Source of the DNA: a virus
Strand: one strand, 5' to 3'
Virus record (IMG/VR): IMGVR_UViG_3300035661_000012
Coordinates: 1 to 64,000 of that record
Length of the DNA: 64,000 bases
Of this stretch, positions 63,988-64,000 are shown piece by piece (positions within the stretch are counted from its first letter, which is position 1; every line of letters begins with the position of its first letter). The notes under the pieces are model-generated. The model had not been told where the DNA came from. It saw nothing but the letters and a program-made list of their open reading frames with translations, and did no database searches. A program made the position numbers and the translations under genes.

Positions 63988-64000
63988 AATAAAGAGGTAT

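Overview
The window is part of a large tailed bacteriophage with a contractile tail (myovirus type). The tail sheath (26975-29056), tube paralogues, gp25-like and J-like baseplate proteins, portal, terminase, prohead protease and HK97-fold capsid protein make this certain. The host cannot be named. Strong AGGAGG-type ribosome binding sites and normal use of TAA, TGA and TAG stops argue for a standard-code bacterium that uses Shine-Dalgarno initiation. No integrase, repressor or tRNA cluster is visible.

Layout. (1) 1-1554: two minus-strand genes, a MoxR-like AAA+ ATPase and a lysine-rich protein that runs off the left edge. (2) 1555-3174: a 1.6 kb stretch with no convincing intact gene. It is rich in long hairpins, holds a nine-copy helically phased repeat array (2681-2958) and one of two matched 46-nt tRNA-like elements (2101-2146; the other is 777-822), and ends at a G+C-rich inverted repeat where base composition changes. 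(3) 3175-10278: small unknown genes, a T4-type lysozyme, a dual-nuclease protein, two glycine-zipper proteins and an HNH nuclease. (4) 10187-23631: head module (TerL, unknown structural genes, portal, protease/scaffold, MCP), closed by a terminator. (5) 23689-32811: neck, sheath, three tube-like paralogues, two probable tail chaperones. (6) 32808-46712: three very large virion genes (probable tape measure, a 1564-residue unknown, and a baseplate hub carrying an M23 peptidase). (7) 46793-52522: baseplate wedge. (8) 52581-63987: receptor-binding apparatus with four fibre genes, one built of about 20 carbohydrate-binding-like modules joined by collagen-like linkers, and a tail-fibre assembly gene.

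From 3175 onward every gene is on the plus strand and tightly packed, with many ATGA/TAATG overlaps, so expression is probably by long late transcripts. A bipartite motif, AATCGATTTT with TTGATT starting exactly 23 nt downstream, lies in front of the genes at 3175, 46793 and 52581 and occurs once inside the gene at 12296. It is the best promoter candidate. Intrinsic terminators follow the capsid and tube genes.

Most interesting: the paired tRNA-like elements, the phased repeat array, the bipartite promoter, the exonuclease/PD-(D/E)XK fusion, and a D-x-D-x-D motif in the 1564-residue virion protein that may (weakly) hint at an RNA-polymerase-type fold.
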